The notes under the pieces are model-generated. The model was not told the origin of the DNA. It saw nothing but the letters and a program-made list of their open reading frames with translations, and searched no databases. Positions 6,640 to 13,956 of a stretch of DNA of 22,277 bases are shown here, piece after piece (the stretch's first letter is position 1; the number at the start of each line of letters is the position of its first letter). The DNA is taken from NCBI GenBank assembly GCA_045594885.1, contig JAZNZJ010000004.1:1-22277 (forward strand). Reading direction: 5' to 3'. Made by a program: the position numbers and the translations under genes. This stretch comes from Fimenecus sp045594885 (GTDB taxonomy: Bacteria; Bacillota; Clostridia; Oscillospirales; Acutalibacteraceae).

Positions 6640-9135
6640 TTAGAATGGATTAACCTGAATATCACCAATGTTTGGTGCATAGGTAACTCTGTCATTAAAG
6701 CTATATGAACCATCATTTGAAAGTTTGATTTCATTGTCGCCAGCTTCAAGATAAAGCACAACAGTTTTTGTCTTGTAATGCTCCCAACTGTATGTGCTAC
6801 GGAAGAAATGATTACCACGATTTTCACCGTTTACAGTAAAGGTGATATATCTCTCAATAAGGTCAACATTGTAAGCGTGGAATCCACCTTCTTCATTGTT
6901 TGCATATTCAATAGTGAAATTATAATAACCTGCCTTTTCAACATTCACATTGAATGTAACGTAACTTTCTTTATCAGATGCAATCCAACCAATTCTCTTA
7001 CCGCTTGAAGTGTTCATATCATCTTCAACAGTTGCGCCATTGTAAACTTTCATATCAGCAGGGGTGATGGTTGAAAGTGTAAAGACTTTTGAATAAAGAC
7101 CAATTTGCTCAATAGCAGTGTTATTATCTAAAACAATTTTATTATAACCACGATGCAAGAATACGCTATCAGTATCACTTGATGATGTTTTATCAATTCC
7201 GTTTACAGTTAATTTGGTAGTAGGTTTTGACAAATTAATTTGATAAGTAGTATCGTAAGGCACGACAACCGACCAAGCAGTCTCATTCTCGTCAGCATTT
7301 CTTGATTTTAATGGTGCAAAATATATATCTGGATTAGTATCATCAAACGGAGAAAAATCCACAAAATCCAATGTCAATATAGCATCATTAAGCACATTAA
7401 TATGAACTGTATTTTTGCCTTTTTTCAAGTCAGCAAGGATTGTAACACATTCCATATACTCATCTTTAATTGTTGATGGGAATTTTACATTTTTTTCATC
7501 ACCATTTATTGAAACCTGTGCATTAGCAGTAATTCTTCCAGCTTCAACACTAGCATTAGCATAAACAAAATCAAGTGCGTAAAGTCCAGCTTTATCTATA
7601 TCAACTGTGAATTCAATTGTACTGTCCTTGTCAAGACCTTTTACAACTAATCCTTTTGAACTTGCATATGAAATCCATTCGGGAACAAATGCGTTACCGT
7701 CAAATTCAGCATCTTCTGCCTCATAACGAACTGTTCTGTTTTTATTTTCGCTTTCTTCTTCGTTGTCATAAGGTGTAATCTCAATTAAATATGCCTGACT
7801 TTCAGCTTCACAGGGGAGAGTGAACTTAATCGCATTACCCGATACCTTTACAACCTCTGTCATACATTCTTCGGGTGAATAAACCGCACCACCAAGTCCC
7901 TTGAAGTCAACATAATTAACCTTAACTGTTACCTTGTCACCATTCTTAAAATATTTTTCATCTATATTTTTAATCTTTATGCTACTATCTTCTCCGCTAC
8001 CGCCCGTAAGCATATAGAACTTGTTTTCTGCCTCATCAAAACTTGCCATACCGATAAATCCCTTGTTGAAAAGGGGATATTTACCTTTAAGCCAGTTGCC
8101 GATATTACTGTGGAATAAATCCCATTCACTGACTTCTAATTCTTTACCTTTCATATCAGCATAGAATTTGTAAACCCAATAGTTTGAGTTAGGCGTAACA
8201 TCATCAGCAACGGTTTCAGCAAGGTTGTTTGCAAGTCGCCAATATGCTACACAACCATAAATGTCATCAGCCTCAAGTCGAGAAATCCATTTTACAGATT
8301 CACCGGGGATACCATTTGTCTGCATAAGTCCATATTCCGAAATACAGATGGGCATATGAGGGAGCTCTAATTCATCACAAGTCTTGTAGAATTCGTTAAA
8401 TCTATATTCCATCCAATATATTGAATAATTAGGCTCACCCGCAAGTTCGTGCCATACAAACATATCGGGTAAACAGTTATTCGCTTTGCAATATGTTAAA
8501 AATTCTTTATTCCAATCGTAGTTATATCCGCAATGGCCCGGACCCGCAATTTTTGCGTTGGGATTTATATCTTTTACAACCTTATATGTAGATGCCCAAG
8601 CATCATAGAATTTATATCTGTTTTCTTCAACCCAATGGTCACCAAACCATTGACCATTATCCATTTCGTTGTAAATGCAATAAACTAACTTGTCTTTGTA
8701 TTCTGAATTTTCCATTTCGGTAACAGTTTTCTTTACTCGTTCATTGTAAAGTTCAAGGCTGTCTAACTGATAATACCAAGTGTCATACATATCTTGAGTA
8801 TATATGAAAAGATATTCACCACCCGCTTCTGTAAAGGTTTCTGCTACCTGATTAACATCACCAATTGGGTGTTGAAGTCCACCCGCAGGCTTTGTTGCAA
8901 GGGTGTTTATGCCGATGCTCTCGGTAATTTCAGCGGTCGGCACATCATCTTCAGCCAATCCGTAAAGAAATCCTGCCGCTCTGCCCGTAAGGTCAGATTG
9001 CTGTGAAAAATCGACTGTTAAAGTGGGTACTTTAATAACAGCAAAGGCAATTCCTATAATAATTGCTAATGTTAAAACAGAAATGCCAATTCCCAATAAG
9101 ACTTTTTTTAGTGTTTTCATAATATTACCACCCAT
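6640..9135 (-). CDS. Membrane-anchored clan-A-like glycoside hydrolase with two carbohydrate-binding modules
   Basis: An 831-aa exported protein. A basic N-terminus and one hydrophobic helix (about 12-34) with no clear cleavage or lipobox suggest a membrane anchor. Residues about 50-330 look like a TIM-barrel hydrolase: an Asn-Glu pair at N156-E157 (CIYNEMDNGQW) is the likely acid/base and E267 in PICISEYG the likely nucleophile, the layout of clan GH-A. A short beta-rich segment (about 355-455) follows, then a CBM6/35-like module starting YEAEDAEF (about 469-600), and a second beta-sandwich module near 690-830 with IEYANNEEG. The exact GH family is not recognised; GH39-like enzymes are the nearest guess. 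ATG at 9135 is preferred, with GGGGGGAG just upstream; in-frame ATG 9120 is possible. It is followed by a strong terminator. Confidence 0.78.
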   Translation of the reverse strand: MGGNIMKTLKKVLLGIGISVLTLAIIIGIAFAVIKVPTLTVDFSQQSDLTGRAAGFLYGLAEDDVPTAEITESIGINTLATKPAGGLQHPIGDVNQVAETFTEAGGEYLFIYTQDMYDTWYYQLDSLELYNERVKKTVTEMENSEYKDKLVYCIYNEMDNGQWFGDHWVEENRYKFYDAWASTYKVVKDINPNAKIAGPGHCGYNYDWNKEFLTYCKANNCLPDMFVWHELAGEPNYSIYWMEYRFNEFYKTCDELELPHMPICISEYGLMQTNGIPGESVKWISRLEADDIYGCVAYWRLANNLAETVADDVTPNSNYWVYKFYADMKGKELEVSEWDLFHSNIGNWLKGKYPLFNKGFIGMASFDEAENKFYMLTGGSGEDSSIKIKNIDEKYFKNGDKVTVKVNYVDFKGLGGAVYSPEECMTEVVKVSGNAIKFTLPCEAESQAYLIEITPYDNEEESENKNRTVRYEAEDAEFDGNAFVPEWISYASSKGLVVKGLDKDSTIEFTVDIDKAGLYALDFVYANASVEAGRITANAQVSINGDEKNVKFPSTIKDEYMECVTILADLKKGKNTVHINVLNDAILTLDFVDFSPFDDTNPDIYFAPLKSRNADENETAWSVVVPYDTTYQINLSKPTTKLTVNGIDKTSSSDTDSVFLHRGYNKIVLDNNTAIEQIGLYSKVFTLSTITPADMKVYNGATVEDDMNTSSGKRIGWIASDKESYVTFNVNVEKAGYYNFTIEYANNEEGGFHAYNVDLIERYITFTVNGENRGNHFFRSTYSWEHYKTKTVVLYLEAGDNEIKLSNDGSYSFNDRVTYAPNIGDIQVNPF

Positions 9136-9171
9136 ATTCTTCTCCCCCCTCAATGTTAGAGCCTGATATAG

Positions 9172-9278
9172 CCTTCCACCTGCGAGGGTGCGGGTGTCCA
9201 GTGGACACCTCTGCGAAGCAGAAGCACCGACCGAGCCGGCAGGCGAGAATTAAGGCGTCACCGCAAGGTGACGGAAGG
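9172..9278. repeat. Repeat B, copy 1: multi-hairpin REP-like element
   Basis: The core 9186-9248 matches 11430-11492 at 61 of 63 positions. Hairpins visible are GGTGTCCAGTGGACACC (9193-9209), CTGC-GAA-GCAG (9211-9221) and CGTCACC-GCAA-GGTGACG (9256-9273). The outer ends pair as CCTTCC (9172-9177) with GGAAGG (9273-9278). It fills most of the 178-base gap between the TauE/SafE pair and the hydrolase, and is more GC-rich than its surroundings. I see no promoter in this gap. Confidence 0.85.
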
Positions 9279-9313
9279 GGGGTATCAATATAATACATCT
9301 TCATTCTACCATA

Positions 9314-9676
9314 CTATTCAGCTTTCTTCAATCTTAAAATGGAAGAAATGCCCATAACAATCAAAAATACTGCAAATATTTTTGAAAGGTAATCAGTTGG
9401 AATATTTTTAATAAAAAGGCTTGAGGCGATTGCACCACAAACTCCGCCGAGAATTACAGGTGCAATTGCCTTATAATCAATTTGCTTTTTAACTGTATAA
9501 ATTATCGTTGCAAGAATTGCACAAGGAACAAAGAATATAAGGTTTATGCCTTGTGCTTTTAATTGTGGTGTATCCATAAATACCGCAAGATAAATAATCA
9601 GCACTCCGCCACCACCAAAGCCCATAGCACCGATTAAACCCGATAAAAAACCCGCAATAATTGAAATTATACTCAT
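9314..9676 (-). CDS. Half-size TauE/SafE-family membrane protein (second of pair)
   Basis: A 120-aa hydrophobic protein with about four membrane segments and the glycine-rich signature AMGFGGGGVLIIYLAVF near residue 18. This is one half of the usual two-part TauE/SafE (TSUP) anion exporter fold, which has about eight helices in about 250 aa. The start codon overlaps the stop of the preceding half-size gene by four bases (ATGA), implying translational coupling. The two products probably assemble as a heterodimer. The substrate, often sulfite, sulfonates or other organic anions in this family, is not deducible. Confidence 0.85.
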   Translation of the reverse strand: MSIISIIAGFLSGLIGAMGFGGGGVLIIYLAVFMDTPQLKAQGINLIFFVPCAILATIIYTVKKQIDYKAIAPVILGGVCGAIASSLFIKNIPTDYLSKIFAVFLIVMGISSILRLKKAE

Positions 9677-10023
9677 TTAAAAAGCAACCTCACTCCCGCC
9701 CAAATCATAAATAATGCAAAAATAATAGTGAGAATTTTGTTAGAGGTCTTTTTTATTACGAATGTACCAACCGCACTGCCTAAAAGACCGGGGATTAAAT
9801 AAATATAAGTATCCGAAAATGTAACACTACCATTTAATAAATAAATAATTGCACTAATAATAGTTATAGGTAAAATCGTCGCAACCGCATTTATTTGGGA
9901 CTCTTTTTGTGACATTCCCATTCTTTTGTATAAAGGTACAGTGAGCATACCGCCGCCTGCACCCAATGTCACATTCACAACTCCAATGCATAATCCTGCT
10001 AAATATTTCTTTGCACCACTCAT
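9673..10023 (-). CDS. Half-size TauE/SafE-family membrane protein (first of pair)
   Basis: A 116-aa protein with about four hydrophobic segments and the family motif GVVNVTLGAGGGMLTVPL near the N-terminus, matching the first repeat of TauE/SafE transporters. The later PGLLGSAVGTFV segment also fits. It is the first gene of a two-gene unit, with GAGGTG 5 nt before the ATG. A TATAAT lies close upstream (about 10036-10041 on plus as ATTATA) but lacks a convincing -35. This and the next gene look like a complete transporter made of two separate halves, not a frameshift, because each has its own start, signature and C-terminus. Confidence 0.85.
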   Translation of the reverse strand: MSGAKKYLAGLCIGVVNVTLGAGGGMLTVPLYKRMGMSQKESQINAVATILPITIISAIIYLLNGSVTFSDTYIYLIPGLLGSAVGTFVIKKTSNKILTIIFALFMIWAGVRLLFK

Positions 10024-10069
10024 AATTACACCTCATTATATTTTACCCCAAAATAATGAAATAAATTTG

Positions 10070-10200
10070 AATTTGTCGGGATAAATACTATCTACAAGTA
10101 ATGTCATTCTGAGGAACGCAGTGACGAAGAATCTCAACTAAACAGAGATTCTTCGCGACCCTCAGAATGACACAAAGAAACCTACAAACCCCAATTTGTC
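10070..10200. repeat. Repeat A, copy 2: dispersed palindromic element
   Basis: The 69-bp palindrome at 10103-10171 differs from 58-126 at a single base. It is bounded by the direct repeat AATTTGTC at 10070-10077 and 10193-10200, exactly 123 bp apart start to start, as in copy 1. It occupies the middle of the 323-base gap between the TauE/SafE pair and the XRE gene; the rest of the gap holds promoters and a palindrome. Confidence 0.87.
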
Positions 10201-10247
10201 TAATAGAATTCAAACAAACAACAAATATGCTAAATAGAATAATTCCC

Positions 10248-10276
10248 TTTACAAGCGAATTTCATTCACCTATAAT
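10248..10276 (+). promoter_or_regulatory. Sigma-A promoter P1 of the XRE regulator
   Basis: TTTACA (10248-10253), a 17-bp spacer and TATAAT (10271-10276). It lies about 70 nt upstream of the start codon. Confidence 0.75.
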
Positions 10277-10280
10277 GTTA

Positions 10281-10309
10281 TTGTAAAACTCAAATAATCA
10301 GGCTATTAT
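10281..10309 (+). promoter_or_regulatory. Possible second promoter P2 of the XRE regulator
   Basis: TTGTAA (10281-10286), a 17-bp spacer and TATTAT (10304-10309). Its predicted start near 10316 falls inside the palindrome at 10314-10325. Confidence 0.5.
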
Positions 10310-10313
10310 TGTA

Positions 10314-10325
10314 TTGTAGCTACAA
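10314..10325. promoter_or_regulatory. Candidate operator for the XRE regulator
   Basis: A perfect 12-bp palindrome TTGTAGCTACAA lies 21 nt before the start codon and 37 nt after the P1 -10 box. Its position over the predicted P2 start suggests autoregulation. This is inference from symmetry and location only. Confidence 0.5.
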
Positions 10326-10346
10326 GAAATATTTTGAGGTGATTTT

Positions 10347-11420
10347 ATGACAATCTATTTTGGCGAGAATATTAAAAAACTTCGCAAAGAAAAAGAATTA
10401 ACCCAAGAAGCTCTTGCAGATTTTTTAGATGTGTCCTTTCAAACAATAAGTAAATGGGAGAGGGGAGAAACCTACCCCGACATTACAATTCTTCCTGTAA
10501 TTGCATCATTTTTCAATGTAACCATTGATGATTTGTTCGGGGTTGATAAGGCAAAAAAAGAAGAAAAAATCAATGAATACCTTGATTTATATGAAAGGTG
10601 GCGGATTAAAGAAACTGCTGAAACGTTTGCAAAATTTAAAGTTGCAGTTAAAGAGTTTCCGGGAGTTTTCTGTATTCTTATAAGGTATATGGAACTTTTA
10701 AGGTGTGAATGTGATTATAGAGATGAAAAAGCAACTAATGAATTACTTTCAATCTATGATAATATTCAAAGGCATTGTACTGATGATAGTATAAGAATGT
10801 GGTCAAAGCGAATTATTTGTCAACATTTGAATAGATTAGCCGGTTGTACAAATAATTATGACTATCAGAAACAGGCTAATGAAATTCTTGCAGAAATGCC
10901 ATCTTTACTCAATTCAAAAGAATATCTTGAAGTAACAATGAATGATAATGTTGAAATGCAAAGAACTGTATGTGAAACTGCAATTACAGAGTTGCTTTAT
11001 TTGCTTGATAATTGTTTTGACCATTATTGTTATTATGATAGCAATTTTACAACTGAATATAAAATTGAAGTGGTCAGCAATACAAATGCACTTTTCCACA
11101 CCTTTTATCAAAATGAAAATTACGGAAAGAATTGGATGCATCTTGTATATAACTACGGGCATTTGGGTCATTGGCATTTTGAGATAGGAAAAGAGAAAGA
11201 AGCACTGCATTATCTTAAAATTGCAGCTGAATATGCTGTTAAGTGTGATTCTGTTTTTGATAATACAGAAACGGTGGCAAAATTTTATGAGCAGGAAAGA
11301 GATTATCGGGAAATGAATATGTGTACTCGTATGAAAGAACTTATAACAAAACATTACCCCTTATCCGCCGAATTTAAATCAAAACCCGAATTCCAAGAAA
11401 TAATTAAAATATTGGAATAA
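10347..11420 (+). CDS. XRE-family transcriptional regulator with long C-terminal helical domain
   Basis: A 357-aa regulator. Residues about 6-61 form a classic Cro/CI helix-turn-helix (IKKLRKEKELTQEALADFL, then VSFQTISKWERGETYPDI). The remaining 290 residues are helix-rich and Tyr/Cys-rich with TPR-like stretches (for example HWHFEIGKEKEALHYLKIAAEYA near 280), a layout seen in clostridial regulators that sense a peptide or metabolic ligand. No ligand can be named. The start is supported by GAGGTG 8 nt upstream. The gene stands alone between promoter P1/P2 and a bidirectional terminator, divergent from the TauE/SafE pair, which is a plausible but unproven target. Confidence 0.88.
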   Translation: MTIYFGENIKKLRKEKELTQEALADFLDVSFQTISKWERGETYPDITILPVIASFFNVTIDDLFGVDKAKKEEKINEYLDLYERWRIKETAETFAKFKVAVKEFPGVFCILIRYMELLRCECDYRDEKATNELLSIYDNIQRHCTDDSIRMWSKRIICQHLNRLAGCTNNYDYQKQANEILAEMPSLLNSKEYLEVTMNDNVEMQRTVCETAITELLYLLDNCFDHYCYYDSNFTTEYKIEVVSNTNALFHTFYQNENYGKNWMHLVYNYGHLGHWHFEIGKEKEALHYLKIAAEYAVKCDSVFDNTETVAKFYEQERDYREMNMCTRMKELITKHYPLSAEFKSKPEFQEIIKILE

Positions 11421-11424
11421 GTAG

Positions 11425-11506
11425 GGCGGGGGTGCGGGTGTCCGGTGGACACCTCTGCGAAGCAGAAGCACCGACCGAGCCGACAGGCGAGATACTTGCT
11501 CCCGCC
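11425..11506. repeat. Repeat B, copy 2
   Basis: The core 11430-11492 is 61/63 identical to 9186-9248 and in the same orientation. Here the hairpin GGTGTCCGGTGGACACC is at 11437-11453 and the outer arms are GGCGGG (11425-11430) and CCCGCC (11501-11506), unlike the CCTTCC/GGAAGG arms of copy 1. It lies directly after the XRE stop codon. Confidence 0.85.
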
Positions 11507-11512
11507 GAAAAT

Positions 11513-11541
11513 AAAAAGAGGTTGCAAAACAACCTCTTTTT
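11513..11541. terminator. Bidirectional terminator between XRE and TRIC genes
   Basis: A perfect 12-bp stem AAAAAGAGGTTG / CAACCTCTTTTT with a 5-nt loop gives T-runs on both strands. It serves the convergent genes ending at 11420 (+) and 11560 (-). Confidence 0.92.
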
Positions 11542-11559
11542 ATCATATTTAACTCAATT

Positions 11560-12198
11560 TTACTCTATCGCTTTCGGCATATTCCATTTAAAAATCATTG
11601 CAAGTAGTCGTGCAATAAATGTTACAAGTACACCCGCGACAATTGCAATTCCGTCATTTACTTCAAACAAATACATTATGTAATAAACACCCGAGCCGAA
11701 AATCGCCGCAATTGCATAAATTCGTTTCACAAGCACAAAGGGGATGGATTTTGTAAGAACATCACGGATAATACCGCCACCGATACAGCTAATCACACCG
11801 CAGGAAATAGTAATAATTGCATCATTTCCGTATCCGTTTTCAATACCAACTTTTGTACCCACAATGGCAAAAATACCAAGACCCAATGCGTCGAAAACAT
11901 CGTTTATATGCTCAATTTTTGTTTCATTTTCAAGATATGTTTTACTATATTTTCTTGCAATAAGAAAAACAATTATTGAAACAACAACGCAAATCAATAA
12001 ATACCATTTTAAACCAAAAATTGCGGGTGGTGAAAAGCTGAAAATTGTGTCTCGTAAAAGTCCGCCACCCATTGAAGTTAAAATAGCAAGAAGCATAACT
12101 CCGAAAAGGTCAGTTTTTCTTCTGATTGCAACCATTGACCCCGAAATTGAAAATGCAACAACGCCAATTACTTCAATTATAATTGAAAATATTTCCAT
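11560..12198 (-). CDS. TRIC-type cation channel family protein (UPF0126)
   Basis: A 212-aa membrane protein with about seven hydrophobic segments. It shows the internal duplication of this family: GGGLLRD in the first half (about 45) and GGGIIRD in the second (about 130), with SISGSMVAIRR near the N-terminus. Prokaryotic members form trimeric channels for monovalent cations; the exact ion here is unknown. The start at 12198 is chosen because AGGGG lies 8 nt upstream and the membrane segment begins at once; a longer start at 12231 would add an unlikely soluble extension and would fall inside the leader of the promoter at 12239-12267. It is a single-gene unit with its own promoter and terminator. 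Confidence 0.9.
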   Translation of the reverse strand: MEIFSIIIEVIGVVAFSISGSMVAIRRKTDLFGVMLLAILTSMGGGLLRDTIFSFSPPAIFGLKWYLLICVVVSIIVFLIARKYSKTYLENETKIEHINDVFDALGLGIFAIVGTKVGIENGYGNDAIITISCGVISCIGGGIIRDVLTKSIPFVLVKRIYAIAAIFGSGVYYIMYLFEVNDGIAIVAGVLVTFIARLLAMIFKWNMPKAIE

Positions 12199-12238
12199 TT
12201 CAAAACCCCTACATTTGCTTAATGTAATCATTTTCTTG

Positions 12239-12267
12239 ATTATAGCAAATATTTATAGGAAACTCAA
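12239..12267 (-). promoter_or_regulatory. Sigma-A promoter of the TRIC-family gene
   Basis: On the minus strand: TTGAGT (12267-12262), a 17-bp spacer and TATAAT (12244-12239). It lies 41 nt upstream of the chosen ATG and supports the shorter start. Confidence 0.8.
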
Positions 12268-12298
12268 TATGAAAATAATCAAATTATTAAAACATTCA

Positions 12299-12327
12299 TT
12301 TTGCACTTTGCGTTTTGCATTTTGCAC
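12299..12327. repeat. Short TTTGCA tandem repeat
   Basis: Four near-copies of TTTTGCAyT occur back to back, immediately next to the BofA-like stop codon. Possibly a slippage-prone spacer; no function is evident. Confidence 0.6.
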
Positions 12328-12585
12328 TTAAATAAACCCGTCACACAACAGCATCATAATAACTCCTGAAACTCCGCCGATTGACGAAATACCCAGTGTC
12401 CATGCGTTTACCGGAATATGCACCGTAATATACTGTCCAATTAAATTCACCGCAAACAAAGAGCATATTCCCTGTAATGCAGTTAACAAAGAAACTGTAA
12501 AAAATCGTTTTGATTTTATATAAGAAATGATTATTACAACAATGTAAAAAGCAAAAATACAACCGAGAAAAACTTTTGCAGACAT
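12328..12585 (-). CDS. BofA-like pro-sigmaK processing inhibitor family protein
   Basis: An 85-aa protein with two to three hydrophobic segments. The C-terminal half, NLIGQYITVHIPVNAWTLGI followed by GGVSGVIMMLL, matches the BofA pattern, in which an invariant Asn after a helix break (here N60 in IPVN) is followed by a Gly-rich helix. BofA in Bacillus holds the SpoIVFB protease inactive in the forespore membrane; many clostridia keep a BofA-like gene without the full SpoIVF complex. The start is supported by GAGGTG 6 nt upstream. It is divergent from the 55-aa Cys-rich gene. Family assignment rests on the C-terminal pattern and length, so moderate confidence. Confidence 0.75.
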   Translation of the reverse strand: MSAKVFLGCIFAFYIVVIIISYIKSKRFFTVSLLTALQGICSLFAVNLIGQYITVHIPVNAWTLGISSIGGVSGVIMMLLCDGFI

Positions 12586-12621
12586 AAGAACACCTCACAG
12601 AAAATGGACATATCTATTTTT

Positions 12622-12650
12622 ATTAAAATTCTGCTTAATTTATTCTTCAA
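12622..12650 (-). promoter_or_regulatory. Candidate promoter of the BofA-like gene
   Basis: On the minus strand: TTGAAG (12650-12645), a 17-bp spacer and TTTAAT (12627-12622), 36 nt upstream of the ATG. Confidence 0.55.
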
Positions 12651-12677
12651 TACATATAAATAAAATGAGGTGATTTT

Positions 12678-12845
12678 ATGAGCGAGATTAAGAAAACATA
12701 TGAGCAATATTGTACAAATATTTGTGGTAATGTGATAATGGAAGAAATTATATATGCTGACGGAGAAAAGAAAATACAATGCACAAATGAGAATTGTCCG
12801 TCAAAAAATAAAGGTTGCCAAAACAAATTATTACAAAATTGTTGA
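12678..12845 (+). CDS. Small Cys-rich protein, 55 aa, function unknown
   Basis: An ATG preceded by GAGGTG at the right spacing opens a 55-codon frame ending TGA. The product begins MSEIKKTYEQYC and has six cysteines at 12, 16, 35, 40, 47 and 55, spaced CxxxC, CxxxxC and then C and C. The centre (QCTNENCPSKNKGC) suggests a small zinc- or metal-binding fold, and there is no membrane segment or signal peptide. It sits between the divergent BofA-like gene and the promoter of the next plus-strand gene, so it is probably its own short transcript. Neither a clear promoter nor a terminator is visible. I do not recognise the family. The good ribosome-binding site and the cysteine pattern argue that it is real. 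Confidence 0.68.
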   Translation: MSEIKKTYEQYCTNICGNVIMEEIIYADGEKKIQCTNENCPSKNKGCQNKLLQNC

Positions 12846-12855
12846 TTTTATCATA

Positions 12856-12884
12856 TTGACCGTTTGAAGAAAACATAGTACAAT
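12856..12884 (+). promoter_or_regulatory. Sigma-A promoter of the 222-aa gene/DUF1292 unit
   Basis: TTGACC (12856-12861), a 17-bp spacer and TACAAT (12879-12884), 53 nt upstream of the start codon at 12938. Confidence 0.8.
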
Positions 12885-12937
12885 AATAAGGCTATAACAA
12901 AACATTATTCTAAATTTATATACAGCGGTGAATTTTA

Positions 12938-13606
12938 ATGCAAAAAATTATTGATTCGGTTTTTGACGTCATCGCATTCTCAAACGGTATCATTTATACG
13001 AAAAAGACTGTGCTTGAAAATGGCTCGGTCAAGGTTAATTTTTACGGATATGATATAAAAAGAATGCAGAAAACACCTGTTACAAAAAGTGTTTATCTTC
13101 TTAGTAAATACGGCGCAGGTTATAAAAAAATAGCAGAGCAGTTGGGCGATTATGTTTCTTGTGATGCTGATACATTACCCACAAAACAGGTAGTCGTGGT
13201 TTACCCAAGTGGTGAAACCGGAATTTTCTCACCCGAGGGTGAAATGCTTTGGTCGGGCGATTTGCAGTATCACGGAGGGGACATTTGCGGTGCAGCTGCA
13301 GACGGCAGACAAATCTGGAGTGTTGTTCCAAGTAAAAACTGCGTTGTGTCTTATTCAATATCACACAAAAAATTCAGTATGCGTATAGGCTCAGAAGAGT
13401 CAACCTCATTTCAAAATCCCGTTTCTATTTCAAAATATGATGATGATTTATATATTTGTAATGCGGGTTCAAATAAGGTGAGAACTATCAGCCTTCGTGA
13501 TTACTCAGTCAATGATTTCCGTATTTTTGATGAACCGGTTTATAAATATCTGCGTTCTTGCGGTAAGGAAATTGTTGTACTTGAATCAGGCGTGTATGTG
13601 TTATAA
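12938..13606 (+). CDS. Unrecognised soluble protein, possible partial beta-propeller
   Basis: A 222-aa protein with no signal peptide or membrane segment. It consists mostly of short beta-strand-like runs separated by turns, several ending in a Trp/Tyr-Ser pattern: GETGIFSPEGEMLWSGDL, DGRQIWSVVPSKNCVVSYS, DDDLYICNAGSNKVRTIS. This resembles NHL or similar propeller blades, with about four blades visible. No catalytic motif is seen. It is the first gene of a unit with DUF1292 (21-nt gap), preceded by a good promoter; the ribosome-binding site (GGTGA) is modest. Proximity to 6S RNA and spoIIR suggests a housekeeping or stationary-phase role, but that is context only. The family is not recognised. 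Confidence 0.75.
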   Translation: MQKIIDSVFDVIAFSNGIIYTKKTVLENGSVKVNFYGYDIKRMQKTPVTKSVYLLSKYGAGYKKIAEQLGDYVSCDADTLPTKQVVVVYPSGETGIFSPEGEMLWSGDLQYHGGDICGAAADGRQIWSVVPSKNCVVSYSISHKKFSMRIGSEESTSFQNPVSISKYDDDLYICNAGSNKVRTISLRDYSVNDFRIFDEPVYKYLRSCGKEIVVLESGVYVL

Positions 13607-13627
13607 TCAATAAAAGGAGTAATTAAA

Positions 13628-13927
13628 ATGAGCGAAGAATTTAATCCTGACCTTGTGTCAGTAGTTGACGAAAACGGTGTTGAGCACGTTTTTGAAGAGC
13701 TTGACAGAATTGAAACAGATAAGGCAAAATATGTGGCACTTCTTCCTGTTTATGATGATGCGGAAGAAATTCTCGATGATGACGGTGAGCTTATTATTCT
13801 TAAAGTAAGCGAAGAAGACGGCGAAACATATTTAGAGCCAATCGAAGATGATAACGAATTCAACGAAATCGGCAAAATTTTTGAAGAAAGATTGTCAGAA
13901 ATATTTGCCTTTGATGATGAAGAATAA
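13628..13927 (+). CDS. DUF1292 domain-containing protein (YrzB-like)
   Basis: A 99-aa very acidic protein. The core VSVVDENGVEHVFEELDRIE, then KYVALLPVYDDAEE and ELIILKVSEEDGETYLEPIEDDNEF, is the DUF1292 pattern (metal-free small beta protein, function unknown), seen throughout Firmicutes and often near alaS-ruvX genes. The start has AAAGGAG 9 nt upstream. It follows the 222-aa gene by 21 nt and is probably co-transcribed. The 6S RNA begins about 30 nt after its stop codon. Confidence 0.9.
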   Translation: MSEEFNPDLVSVVDENGVEHVFEELDRIETDKAKYVALLPVYDDAEEILDDDGELIILKVSEEDGETYLEPIEDDNEFNEIGKIFEERLSEIFAFDDEE

Positions 13928-13956
13928 TTTAAACTGAAAAAACAATACTATTTTCA

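Noticed and set aside
9314..10023. The two TauE/SafE frames considered as one frameshifted gene
   Set aside because: Each half has its own start with an ATGA overlap, complete family signature and sensible C-terminus.
10914..11354. 146-aa minus-strand frame inside the XRE regulator
   Set aside because: It is antisense to the regulator and hydrophobic only because of AT-rich reverse codons.
12299..12327. TTTGCA tandem units considered as a CRISPR or regulatory array
   Set aside because: The units are only about 8 bp, imperfect and next to a stop codon; low-complexity slippage explains them.
11744..12331. 195-aa plus-strand frame opposite the TRIC gene
   Set aside because: It is antisense to a conserved membrane protein; the Ile/Pro/Thr-rich product mirrors codon bias of the opposite strand.
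12640..12677. CATATAAAT upstream of the Cys-rich ORF considered as a sporulation sigma-E/K -10 box
   Set aside because: It does not match the full consensus, and no suitable -35 element is visible, so sporulation control cannot be claimed.
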